A DNA stretch of 39,799 bases from a virus: IMG/VR virus record IMGVR_UViG_3300036818_000103, positions 1 through 39,799 of that record, one strand, 5' to 3'. Below, in pieces: positions 31,251 to 37,701 of the stretch. The notes under the pieces are model-generated. The model made no database searches. It was given only the letters and a program-made list of their open reading frames with translations, and was not told where the DNA came from. The position numbers were made by a program, and so were the translations under genes. How positions within the stretch are numbered: the first letter of the stretch is position 1; each line of letters begins with the position of its first letter.

Positions 31251-31571
31251 GCGCCGTCACTCCATCGATCGCTGTCAACCAGTACACAGGGGCAGCTAGA
31301 CCGCGAGGCTTCATATTCTGTTATCTCCGGGTTCACGAATGCGATCCCATGCCCATCCCGGAGGTAGCGGGCAGACGCGCGACCAGCATACGATCATCTT
31401 GCCCGAACTTTTTAATAGACCAAGGTTGGCCAAAATCAGTTACGGCGGGGACGGATTAAACCTCTCGAAGCCTTGTATCGTTGGCTGTGGCCGGATGGAT
31501 CATGCGGTCTTGTTCTTTTGTCGAAGCCTTTATTGTCGTTGGCTGTTCGCGCGTGGGGGATTATAACAAGC
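31251..31571. repeat. Gene-free stretch with GTCGAAGCC-type repeats
   Basis: No supported gene. It holds a CTCGAAGCC copy (31464) and an exact copy (31520), each followed within 7-9 nt by GTTGGCTG, and a weaker GTCGAAACG at 31578. It is the first part of the right-hand repeat block. Confidence 0.55.
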
Positions 31572-31880
31572 TCAAGTGTCGAAACGGTTATTAGACCAGC
31601 CAACGAGACGGACTACGTCAAGCATCCCATTGCCATTGTTGTTAAAATACTCGTAGATGTAAACTTCCACCAGATCAGCTTGCTGCTGGCGAGCATAGGA
31701 GACGGCTTCTGCTACGGTCTCGAACCGAGCGCTCTCGCGTTTTAGCTGGCGAGAGTAGGAGACGGCTTCTGCTATGGTGGCGAACCGCGGGGGATCGCGT
31801 ATTGGCAGGCCAGAGACTGGCTCAATGCAGCGATCCTCCTTGCGAGCGAGATGGACGATATCCACGTAATATTGATGCAT
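31572..31880 (-). CDS. YYVD-type protein with a 20-residue internal duplication
   Basis: 102 residues, ATG 31880 behind GCAGGAGACGACTA, the same leader as the gene at 30180. N-terminus MHQYYVDIVHLARKED; then two tandem copies of 'RFxTxAEAVSYxRQ' (FATIAEAVSYSRQ, FETVAEAVSYARQ) and a final strand LVEVYIYEYFNNNG. The duplication is visible in DNA as an exact 60-bp period (31686 and 31746). A small beta-alpha-beta type protein of unknown function. Confidence 0.65.
   Translation of the reverse strand: MHQYYVDIVHLARKEDRCIEPVSGLPIRDPPRFATIAEAVSYSRQLKRESARFETVAEAVSYARQQQADLVEVYIYEYFNNNGNGMLDVVRLVGWSNNRFDT
31686..31788 (-). repeat. 60-bp tandem duplication inside a gene
   Basis: CTGGCGAG...GGAGACGGCTTCTGCTA recurs exactly 60 bp apart (31686 and 31746), adding 20 residues in frame. 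The copies differ at several positions, so the event is not very recent. Confidence 0.7.
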
Positions 31881-31904
31881 TAGTCGTCTCCTGCGTTGTG
31901 GTTA

Positions 31905-32130
31905 GCCGTAGCGTAGCCTTGTAGCTGGCTGAGGATTGCACACTTCTGCATGATGATGCGGACTTGTCGAAGCCTGTATTGTCGTTGGCTGCTTCGACAA
32001 AAATTGATCGATGGCATTTCCTATCCATTGTCGAAGCCTTATGGCTTGGCCGAAATATGCTTGAGCTTGTTGTCGAAGCCATGTCGTTGGCTGCTGGGGA
32101 CTATAGCACCGCTAAGCGGATTGTCAACGG
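31905..32130. repeat. GTCGAAGCC repeat array, right block
   Basis: Exact copies at 31966, 32030 and 32072, each near GTTGGCTG or TTGGC, and an inverted copy GCTTCGACAA at 31991 that makes a 10-bp stem with the copy at 31966. A GTAGCCTTGTAG-TGGCTGAGGATTG stretch (from 31910) matches 29943 onward in the left block. It ends in GGATTGTCAACGGGGG, as the left block does. Confidence 0.65.
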
Positions 32131-32378
32131 GGGTTGCTCATTTCGCCGTTGATAAAACTCGCGCAGACGTTGATAAAACTCGCGCAGACAGTGTGCGCGC
32201 GCCTTCGCGTCTCAGGATCATCCGCGACTGCGATAAGATCGAGCGTCGATTCTAGCAGTCCGAGTAACTTCGCATGATCTATCGCGCCGGTCGCGGTCGG
32301 TTCACCGGACAAGGCAACAATAGCTCCTGCGACCGCCTGACGCGTTACAACTGTTGCGAACTTATACCTGTACGCCAT
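32124..32378 (-). CDS. Small helical protein with a duplicated C-terminus
   Basis: 84 residues from ATG 32378 with CAGGAGACG upstream; a TTG at 32396 would add six. Sequence YKFATVVTRQAVAGAIVALS and KLLGLLESTLDLIAVADDPE, helical, then a 7-residue repeat VCASFIN twice from a 21-bp DNA duplication. The end lies within the repeat block's GATTGTCAAC motif. Unknown function. Confidence 0.55.
   Translation of the reverse strand: MAYRYKFATVVTRQAVAGAIVALSGEPTATGAIDHAKLLGLLESTLDLIAVADDPETRRRAHTVCASFINVCASFINGEMSNPR
32148..32189 (-). repeat. Perfect 21-bp tandem repeat
   Basis: GTTGATAAAACTCGCGCAGAC occurs twice back to back with no mismatch, giving VCASFIN twice at the end of the gene. It looks like a recent slippage event. 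Confidence 0.85.
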
Positions 32379-32415
32379 TTTCGTCTCCTGTGGCAAGTCG
32401 CCACCGTAGCATTAC

Positions 32416-33054
32416 CTAGGCTTTCCGCCGCTTCGCCTCGATAGTGTCCTGCCGTTCGGCATTCTGCAAACATTTGTTCAGCGCAGCAATAAACCGCCGC
32501 AAGGTCACTGTCGCCATCCGATCGGCGATCAGTTGGGCAAAATCATCCGCCGACATCCCCGGCGGCATCACACCAGAAGTCTTCAGCTTGCGTGCCGCAT
32601 CCAATTCCTCGGTCAACCTGACGATCTGATCTTGGAGCTTGATCCGCGTCGTCGGTTCCTGATCCTTCTCGTCCTTGTGTGGGGACTCATAGCGACGCCG
32701 CACGGCACGCGGATGATTAAGCTCCAACCGCACATTAACCGCCAATGTGTCCAGCCATCGCTTCACATCGTCCCAATTATTGGCCATCCACAGCGCATGG
32801 GATCGATTGGTCTTGTCCATGTCGGCGAGATGCGGCGTATGGCGCGACAATGCCTCCCAACAGGCGCGATAGGCCGGACCCACCGGCTCTTTCGTCTGCG
32901 CATACTCCATTGCCAGACGCTGAAGTTCACGCACTGCCAAGCCAACATTCAGCCATCGCTCGATGGTCTCACCGCGCTTCAACACGCGCATCGACTCGTT
33001 GCCAAGCTCCAGACAACCGCGCTGCTCCTCGGTCAGTTGGCTCCAGTAATCCAT
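32416..33054 (-). CDS. Hypothetical protein with C-terminal coiled coil
   Basis: 212 residues, ATG 33054 behind AAGGAGCACG. Helical throughout: RGETIERWLNVGLAVRELQR, then ALWMANNWDDVKRWLDTLAV and LNHPRAVRRRYES in the middle, then RIKLQDQIVRLTEELDAARK as a coiled coil and a basic C-terminal tail. No family recognised. The 'HPRAVRRRYE' turn and basic tail would fit a nucleic-acid-associated role in replication or plasmid-like maintenance; that is inference. The parS-like spacer lies immediately upstream. Confidence 0.6.
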   Translation of the reverse strand: MDYWSQLTEEQRGCLELGNESMRVLKRGETIERWLNVGLAVRELQRLAMEYAQTKEPVGPAYRACWEALSRHTPHLADMDKTNRSHALWMANNWDDVKRWLDTLAVNVRLELNHPRAVRRRYESPHKDEKDQEPTTRIKLQDQIVRLTEELDAARKLKTSGVMPPGMSADDFAQLIADRMATVTLRRFIAALNKCLQNAERQDTIEAKRRKA

Positions 33055-33407
33055 AATCGTGCTCCTTGCTGATGCTCAGAGTTACTCCGGATCGGGCTTG
33101 ATGTCTACCTATCCCAGGTTGGACAGTCCAACCTAGGAGGCAACTCTCAGTTGTCTGATTGCCGCATAAGGGGTACAGTCAGATCGTTCCGCTTTAACTT
33201 CATTACCGCGTCATGATGTTCCACGTGGAATGATCATTGATAACATTGCGATCAAACATGATGACATAATGTTTGATATTGTATACGAACGCACATCATG
33301 TTGCCAACATGAAGTCGCGCCAGATCAGGCAGCAACCGCGAGTTCATTCGCTCGGCATGGCGTTGGATGATATCAAAGCGTGGCTGCACTAACAGGAGGG
33401 CCGCATA
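33055..33407. promoter_or_regulatory. AT-rich dyad-rich spacer, likely control or origin-type region
   Basis: No gene in 350 bp. It contains several dyads: AGGTTGGA-CAG-TCCAACCT (33116-33134), the parS-like palindrome (33217-33232), ATCAAACAT / ATGTTTGAT with a 9-nt gap (33251-33277), and CATGTTG / CAACATG (33297-33311). It separates divergent genes (32416-33054 minus, 33408 onward plus). Several binding sites so close together suggest a promoter/operator, partition or replication region. Confidence 0.5.
33217..33232. promoter_or_regulatory. parS-like ParB-binding site
   Basis: TGTTCCACGTGGAATG matches the Pseudomonas-type parS TGTTCCACGTGGAACA at 14 of 16 positions, including the whole TTCCACGTGGAA palindrome. 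No ParB or ParA gene is visible in the window, so it could recruit the host protein. Confidence 0.55.
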
Positions 33408-33491
33408 ATGATCAACATCCTCATGCTAATGATCGTGATCGCCGTTTTCGCCCTCATCCTCAAGCAATTCCTCAGACCAAAAGGTAAATAG
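33408..33491 (+). CDS. 27-residue single-span membrane protein
   Basis: ATG 33408 with a perfect AGGAGG seven bases ahead. After Met-Ile-Asn comes one hydrophobic helix (LMLMIVIAVFALIL) and a basic tail (KQFLRPKGK): a small inner-membrane protein with the basic end probably in the cytoplasm. Its stop codon lies inside the TAAATAG element that precedes the next gene. Confidence 0.6.
   Translation: MINILMLMIVIAVFALILKQFLRPKGK
33485..33490 (+). promoter_or_regulatory. TAAATA element 5 nt before ATG 33496
   Basis: GTAAATA-GACAC-ATG on the plus strand, overlapping the stop codon of the 27-residue membrane protein gene. Confidence 0.5.
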
Positions 33492-33495
33492 ACAC

Positions 33496-33819
33496 ATGAT
33501 TAACGATACAACATACACCCTGATTAAAGCCATGACCGATGGCTGCGTCGAACAGCATCACCTCGAAACCGCATTCGGCAACTATCTGCATGCCGCAAGC
33601 GAAGACGATCGCGCCGAGGTCGCTTACCTGATCCATGACCTGCTCAATCGGCATCCCGACACCACAAGAAGCATCCCGTTGTACCGCGTCGAGCAATACA
33701 TCGCCCAACGCCTCAAGATCGCAAATTGGCACGTGAAGAAACAGCACCTCGATGATGAACTCGCCGAAATATGCGAAGACCTGGAAAACGAGATGGGACT
33801 GTTCGATGACTCCCTCTGA
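33496..33819 (+). CDS. Acidic helical hypothetical protein
   Basis: 107 residues. YTLIKAMTDGCVEQHHLETA, then VAYLIHDLLNRHPDTTRSIP and a C-terminal acidic helix (HLDDELAEICEDLENEMG). No known motif. No Shine-Dalgarno is needed if transcription starts at the TAAATA element; otherwise it is coupled to the membrane-protein gene 4 nt upstream. Confidence 0.6.
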   Translation: MINDTTYTLIKAMTDGCVEQHHLETAFGNYLHAASEDDRAEVAYLIHDLLNRHPDTTRSIPLYRVEQYIAQRLKIANWHVKKQHLDDELAEICEDLENEMGLFDDSL

Positions 33820-34030
33820 GATCGACAATACCGCTTTCATCAGCAATCTCACATCCAGCCTGAATGGTGTGCCACTCGGTCACGCAATCAGCGGCTTGAT
33901 TTCCGCCATGCTCATGCTGATCGTCGCGACCAAGTTGTCCACCGAGGATCAAGATGCGATACTCGACAAGATCAACGTCACCATGAAGAACAAGATCAAA
34001 GAAGCCCGGTCACTCCAAGACACCAACTAG
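33806..34030 (+). CDS. Small protein with a hydrophobic segment
   Basis: 74 residues from ATG 33806, overlapping the end of the upstream gene by 14 nt. Middle part GHAISGLISAMLMLIVATKL is a possible membrane or hydrophobic helix; the C-terminus (DAILDKINVTMKNKIKEARS) is a charged helix. Unknown function; last gene of the 33408-34030 unit, followed by a terminator. Confidence 0.55.
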   Translation: MTPSEIDNTAFISNLTSSLNGVPLGHAISGLISAMLMLIVATKLSTEDQDAILDKINVTMKNKIKEARSLQDTN

Positions 34031-34069
34031 TCATCGATCTCGTTCGGCGACGCGGCGCGGTTGAAAACG

Positions 34070-34099
34070 AAGAGCCAGGAATCATATCCTGGCTCTTTT
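34070..34099 (+). terminator. Intrinsic terminator
   Basis: AAGAGCCAGGA and TCCTGGCTCTT pair over 11 bp around ATCATA and run into TTTT. On the minus strand the hairpin ends the converging gene at 34104 and is followed by TCGTTTTC, so it can act both ways. Confidence 0.8.
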
Positions 34100-34103
34100 G
34101 CCA

Positions 34104-34520
34104 TCATCGCCAATCCGCCGGTCGCCAACCCGTTTTACGATGTCCACAAGCATTCACCCGATCAGCCAATCGATCGATCTCAGACACAAATGGTGGAAAC
34201 TTCTCGCGTAGCCACACCAGCATCCGAACCGCTCGCTCTCGCTCCGGCGCAGTCGGATAGCGCAGGTCTGGATACACTCCAAGCCTCGCTCGCGTCACAC
34301 ATTCTAAATGATTCGGACACACGCACATCGCCGTCCCGCAAATCGTCCGCACCACGTACGGCGATGACAATTCACCCCGATGAATCGTCCATGACGCCCG
34401 ACGACACGACATCGAACACCCCTTCCGCAAACAAAACATAGGGCTGATGTCCGATCGCCATACCCAACATTCCCCTTCAACTCGATACTTGCTGGCAAAA
34501 CGCTCCGCTATCGTCCTCAT
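34104..34520 (-). CDS. Diverged HNH endonuclease-like protein
   Basis: 138 residues, ATG 34520 behind TTTTAAGG. The pattern CWVWRSD ... RRASWTIHRGEL ... VVRTICGTAMCVCPNHLECV matches zinc-containing HNH proteins of phages ('W.w......R..w.l..G......v.H.C....Cv.P.HL'). The first catalytic His of the HNH triad is replaced by Arg (VVRTIC), and the N and second H remain (PNHLEC), so activity is doubtful. Divergent from the second HNH-like gene, with paired CTAAATA elements between them. Confidence 0.5.
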   Translation of the reverse strand: MRTIAERFASKYRVEGECWVWRSDISPMFCLRKGCSMSCRRASWTIHRGELSSPYVVRTICGTAMCVCPNHLECVTRARLGVYPDLRYPTAPERERAVRMLVWLREKFPPFVSEIDRLADRVNACGHRKTGWRPADWR

Positions 34521-34547
34521 CCTTAAAATCTTTCGTTTTTAATACGC

Positions 34548-34553
34548 TATTTA
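34548..34553 (-). promoter_or_regulatory. TAAATA element, minus strand, upstream of gene 34104-34520
   Basis: CTAAATAG lies 27 nt before ATG 34520 and 21 bp from its divergent partner at 34575. Confidence 0.45.
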
Positions 34554-34574
34554 GTCAATATACATGCATTTAAC

Positions 34575-34580
34575 TAAATA
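34575..34580 (+). promoter_or_regulatory. TAAATA element, plus strand, upstream of gene 34608-35057
   Basis: CTAAATAC lies 27 nt before ATG 34608. The pair at 34548 and 34575 is a back-to-back arrangement like the one at 14461/14486. Confidence 0.45.
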
Positions 34581-34607
34581 CCGATAAGCAAATCACCCCG
34601 GTTTGCG

Positions 34608-35057
34608 ATGGAAATAACAACAATGTCAATACTAGGACGTCCCCGCACACAACCAAACACAACGCAACGCAATGAAATCCGTACAAGAGACCTGGAACGG
34701 TATTACAGTGAAGAGGCCATGCTGGGTTGGGCTACGTCAGCCTATAGAAACGCCAAGCAGCGCGCCTCCCGCAAGAATATCCCATTCTCGATCACGATTG
34801 AAGATGTACTAAGAGTCGCCCGTCATGCGACGCATTGTCCGATCAGCGGCACACCGCTATACTATGGCCGAGGTCACGGGAAAGTCCTCCCAAACTCCGC
34901 CTCAATCGATCGCATCAACAACAACGATCCAGACGGCTATTCACCCGATAGCATCTGCGTCATCTCAAACCGCTGCAATACAATCAAAAATAATGCTACA
35001 ATAGACGAACTGATCATGCTCGGTGAATACGCTAAGCTCTGCCAGAAAGCGACCTGA
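34608..35057 (+). CDS. HNH/endonuclease-VII-type phage protein
   Basis: 149 residues (ATG 34608; ATG 34623 also possible). The C-terminal part THCPISGTPLYYGRGHGKVL, then SASIDRINNNDPDGYSPDSI, CVISNRCNTIKNNATIDEL follows a phage nuclease family with 'CP..g..l.y......sa.lDRid...GY.p.Nv.viS.r.N.iKndat.eel'. One Cys of the usual zinc pair is visible, with CN and CQ later. Such proteins are often free-standing homing or junction-cutting nucleases. Its AT-richer sequence and own promoter-like element suggest an acquired cargo gene. Confidence 0.6.
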   Translation: MEITTMSILGRPRTQPNTTQRNEIRTRDLERYYSEEAMLGWATSAYRNAKQRASRKNIPFSITIEDVLRVARHATHCPISGTPLYYGRGHGKVLPNSASIDRINNNDPDGYSPDSICVISNRCNTIKNNATIDELIMLGEYAKLCQKAT

Positions 35058-35138
35058 CGCATCGTTCATTCATGGATGGGAGCGGGAAGTCGTCCCCGCT
35101 TCCGTTCAGATGCCATCGAGCGCAGGCTACTCAGATTT

Positions 35139-35798
35139 TTATGAACGAGCCAATAATCCCTTGACCGACTGCGGCGAATACGCCCGTGGCAAACCACCTC
35201 GATTCGCCCGCGACCGATAGCCAGCGTCAAAAAGGCGATCTGCAATCCCTCGCAAAGACAATCCCTCATCGCGCAGCCGTCCCGCCATAATCACAGCCTC
35301 TGGCGGCCCACAAGGAATGCCACCACAGCGCCCATCACGCCGTCGCTTCGCTTCGCGCCCAGACCTCAGCTTCGCTACCAAGTTCGTCTTTTCAAATTGA
35401 GACACCGCACCTAACAACTGCCGGATCATCACACCCGTCGCCGAGGTCTCAGAAAACGCGTCAGGATCGTCCACCGGAACCAACTGAACGTCCAGCCGGC
35501 GTAATAACGCATGGCCAAGCTCTTGTACAAGCAAGTCACGGGCAAACCGCGACGCATTCTCAACCAAGATCATGCGTACACCATTAGAGGCGATGTGCCG
35601 AAGCATCGCGGAGAATCCCGGCCGGCCGTCGATCGGATCAGTGCCCGTCACCCCAGGATCACGATACTCTGCCACGATCCGTATGCCATTACGCTCAGCA
35701 TAGCGCGCAATCGCCGCTCGTTGCCGATCCTCCGAATCATGTTCGTCACCGATGTTCGCCAGCGATGACGTGCGCAGATATGATAGAGCCTCAACCAT
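35139..35798 (-). CDS. Serine recombinase (resolvase/invertase family)
   Basis: 219 residues from ATG 35798 (AGGAAG six bases ahead). The catalytic domain has SYLRTSS (active Ser11), DGRPGFSAMLRHI, MILVENASRFARDLLVQELG and the VPVDDPDAFSETSATGVMIR segment, then the long E-helix (AVSQFEKTNLVAKLRSGREA). The C-terminus has a short helix-turn-helix (LSLRGIADRLFDAGYRSRAN). The size is that of resolvases/invertases, not of large serine integrases. It could resolve multimers, invert a segment or mediate integration with the excisionase-like gene 30 nt upstream on the same strand. Confidence 0.85.
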   Translation of the reverse strand: MVEALSYLRTSSLANIGDEHDSEDRQRAAIARYAERNGIRIVAEYRDPGVTGTDPIDGRPGFSAMLRHIASNGVRMILVENASRFARDLLVQELGHALLRRLDVQLVPVDDPDAFSETSATGVMIRQLLGAVSQFEKTNLVAKLRSGREAKRRRDGRCGGIPCGPPEAVIMAGRLRDEGLSLRGIADRLFDAGYRSRANRGGLPRAYSPQSVKGLLARS

Positions 35799-35828
35799 CA
35801 CCACTTCCTGTTGCTGTTTTGTCCAGCA

Positions 35829-36077
35829 TCACTCCCCGCCAGCACGGCACGCCGCGTCGATATCTCGCCGCCATCTTGCCAACAAATCAGGGCGATAGCG
35901 TCCGAGGAACTCAATCAAGTCATCCTCTTCGACGTGCACAACCAGCCCCAACCCCTTCCGCTCTTGATACGTCCGCAGAGGCGTGCGATTCGATGATCCA
36001 CGTCGCCAACCATAAAACGTATCATACGCGATACCAAGCCGGTGGACGATCTCCTTGATGGTCAGGCGTTGGGCCAT
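35829..36077 (-). CDS. Excisionase-like/MerR-type HTH protein
   Basis: 82 residues from ATG 36077 with GGGAGGG five bases ahead. It starts AQRLTIKEIVHRLGIAYDTF then YGWRRGSSNRTPLRTYQERK, the pattern of winged-helix excisionase and DNA-binding adaptor proteins ('lt..ela..lgis..tvy.W...g..P'), followed by VHVEEDDLIEFLGRYRP. It precedes the serine recombinase on the same strand, as a recombination directionality factor or regulator would. Tandem operator-like repeats lie 24-71 nt upstream of the ATG. Confidence 0.6.
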   Translation of the reverse strand: MAQRLTIKEIVHRLGIAYDTFYGWRRGSSNRTPLRTYQERKGLGLVVHVEEDDLIEFLGRYRPDLLARWRRDIDAACRAGGE

Positions 36078-36100
36078 GGGTCCCTCCCTGATCGCACATA

Positions 36101-36148
36101 CAGGATATGCGCATCCATTACAATCAGGATATGCGCATACATTACAAT
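36101..36148 (-). promoter_or_regulatory. Tandem 24-bp operator-like repeats
   Basis: CAGGATATGCGCATCCATTA-CAAT and CAGGATATGCGCATACATTA-CAAT are adjacent (36101-36124, 36125-36148) with one mismatch, each centred on the dyad ATATGCGCAT. Two helical turns apart and directly upstream of the excisionase-like gene, they suit cooperative binding by that protein or the recombinase. Confidence 0.6.
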
Positions 36149-36247
36149 ATCTCTCCACGAACTTCTTAGTCACGTCCTCCCAAGCTTGTGATTGACATGC
36201 CGTAGACGACGCCGTATACGGCCAGCGTCAGCAGAGGACATAAACCG

Positions 36248-36928
36248 ATGCAGCGATTGCTAAGTTTGTTCGATCAATTGATCGATCAGGAAAGCGACGT
36301 ACCTATTTTGTTACAAACAATCCGCCAGACCCTCGCCGAGCAATTCGACGGCCGTCGGCCCAGTCAATTGTTTCAGTGCGCAGAACGCGAATGCCTCAAT
36401 GGCTATGCCACGTTCGATCACTTCCTGTCCCGCATCTCTCGATGCCGCGGTGCGCTCTGGGGCTATCAAACATCTTACGTAACAGCATCCGCCAACACTT
36501 CCAATCCAGTCACCAACGAGATGATCGAATTGTGGCGCATGTCGAATCAAGTGCCAATTGCCTACGTCAATCAGATCGACGCAATGATCTTCCCGTCGCG
36601 TTCTCGATCGCGCGGCCAGAATTGGACCGGCATAGAGATCGATTTCCTGGTGGAGTTTCACCAGGAGGAAGCGACGCTCACAAACAAGGACCTCGCGAAC
36701 CGATGCAGCGAACATTTTCATCGCGAGATCACAGAAGCCGCAATTAAAGGCCAACTCGATCGCCTCCGCAAAGTAGGCCGCGTCGCCCGCTATCGCCCCC
36801 ACAGTATCAGATGGCATCAACGCATCGATGATGCGCCACTCGGCACGGAAACCCACAGAACAGTCCTTGAACCGCAGGTCAACAGTCGCGGCCATGATCC
36901 TGGAGAGTTCCATCGGGGCGCTGCCTAG
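36248..36928 (+). CDS. Myb/SANT-like DNA-binding candidate
   Basis: 226 residues, ATG 36248 behind AGAGGACATAAACCG. The N-terminal part is helical (LLSLFDQLIDQESDVPILLQ). Residues about 125-178 (WTGIEIDFLVEFHQEEATLT, then NKDLANRCSEHFHREITEAA, IKGQLDRLRK) look like a trihelical Myb/SANT-type DNA-binding domain: initial Trp, acidic start, 'R' before the third helix and 'QL.RLRK' as recognition helix. The tail is polar. It reads against the methyltransferase gene. A long frame on the opposite strand is a shadow. Confidence 0.5.
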   Translation: MQRLLSLFDQLIDQESDVPILLQTIRQTLAEQFDGRRPSQLFQCAERECLNGYATFDHFLSRISRCRGALWGYQTSYVTASANTSNPVTNEMIELWRMSNQVPIAYVNQIDAMIFPSRSRSRGQNWTGIEIDFLVEFHQEEATLTNKDLANRCSEHFHREITEAAIKGQLDRLRKVGRVARYRPHSIRWHQRIDDAPLGTETHRTVLEPQVNSRGHDPGEFHRGAA

Positions 36929-36943
36929 AGAGTTTGAGCGATC

Positions 36944-37594
36944 CTAACCGAAGAGGTCCGGCTGATCGCTCATCGCCACGTCCCAACCATGGCGCCGGGT
37001 GCGGGCGAAAAGTTCCAAATACGGTCCGGCGACAAGGCGCGGGATATGCGTCTCGTAGATGACATCTGGCTTGCGGCTATGTTCGCGCACAGGTGCCATG
37101 ACGACGCGGCGCACATCTCGTGCCAATCGCTTCGGCTTCCCGCGAGTCGAGAGAATGCACAACTCCGATCCTCCGCGGGTCCACCAGCCACACGAAAGTA
37201 CCAGCTTTCCTGTGCTGGTCTGCTTAACCCAGTTAAATGCAATCGTCTTGAAGGCGAACCCCCACGCCGCGACAACTTCGAGTGCTTGCGGCAGATGCGT
37301 GTCGGTGGTCCACAGGAACAGCGCGCAATCTCTTGCCGCATAGTCCGCCACGGGTAACGCTTTGATCTCGGCCAGCGGCATCGTCTGGTAATGATTGAGG
37401 ATCGAGCGTTTCGAGGCGGGGATGTCGCTCCAGGTTTTGAAGGTCCACGGAGGATCGGCGACAATAGCGCCGTAGGCCAGACGGTCATCGAATGCAGCAA
37501 GCACGTCTGTGCCAACGGATTTCGAGTCCGCATCTAGTTCAGCGTCCAACGCAGCCGTCTTGCTGCACAGGGTCACATCATTGGAGATGAGCAT
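36944..37594 (-). CDS. MT-A70 family N6-adenine DNA methyltransferase
   Basis: 216 residues. The catalytic DPPW lies at 47-50 (YGAIVADPPWTFKTW), followed by RDCALFLWTTDTHLPQALEV, AFNWVKQTSTGKL, GWWTRGGSELCILSTRGKPK and REHSRKPDVIYETHIPRLVA then YLELFARTRRHGW, the order of phage Dam-like MT-A70 enzymes. It probably protects phage DNA from host restriction or marks it for regulation. ATG follows TAAATA-TCGG with no Shine-Dalgarno. The size is usual for the family. Confidence 0.85.
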   Translation of the reverse strand: MLISNDVTLCSKTAALDAELDADSKSVGTDVLAAFDDRLAYGAIVADPPWTFKTWSDIPASKRSILNHYQTMPLAEIKALPVADYAARDCALFLWTTDTHLPQALEVVAAWGFAFKTIAFNWVKQTSTGKLVLSCGWWTRGGSELCILSTRGKPKRLARDVRRVVMAPVREHSRKPDVIYETHIPRLVAGPYLELFARTRRHGWDVAMSDQPDLFG

Positions 37595-37598
37595 CCGA

Positions 37599-37604
37599 TA
37601 TTTA
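37599..37604 (-). promoter_or_regulatory. TAAATA element 4 nt before the methyltransferase ATG
   Basis: GATAAATA-TCGG-ATG on the minus strand; no GGAG-like site between it and the gene. Confidence 0.5.
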
Positions 37605-37669
37605 TCGACACTCGGAACTAGCTGCGTGTAATGATCACCGTTAGTTTTTCAGCAGCGGCAGCGGGTGCG

Positions 37670-37686
37670 GCACCCGTGTCGGGTGC
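37670..37686. terminator. Short GC hairpin downstream of gene 37702-37974
   Basis: GCACCCG pairs with CGGGTGC around TGT. No T-tract follows. Possible weak terminator for the minus-strand gene ending at 37702, before the methyltransferase promoter element. Confidence 0.35.
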
Positions 37687-37701
37687 GGATGCTATGCCTC
37701 G

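Noticed and set aside
29932-32130. GTCGAAGCC repeats considered as a CRISPR array
   Set aside because: Repeats are only about 9 bp plus a loose second half, spacing varies from 17 to about 450 bp, and there are no spacers of constant length or cas genes.
35079-35103. Imperfect hairpin GGAGCGGG...CCCGCTTCC between convergent genes as a terminator
   Set aside because: The stem has a bulge and there is no T-tract; too weak to call with confidence.
36078-36173. N-terminal extension of the excisionase-like protein with a Cys-rich repeat
   Set aside because: The Cys pattern comes from translating the tandem operator repeats; the ATG at 36077 has a perfect ribosome site.
36311-36913. 200-codon open frame on the minus strand opposite the Myb-like gene
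   Set aside because: The plus-strand frame has a ribosome site and a recognisable DNA-binding domain, while this frame has neither.
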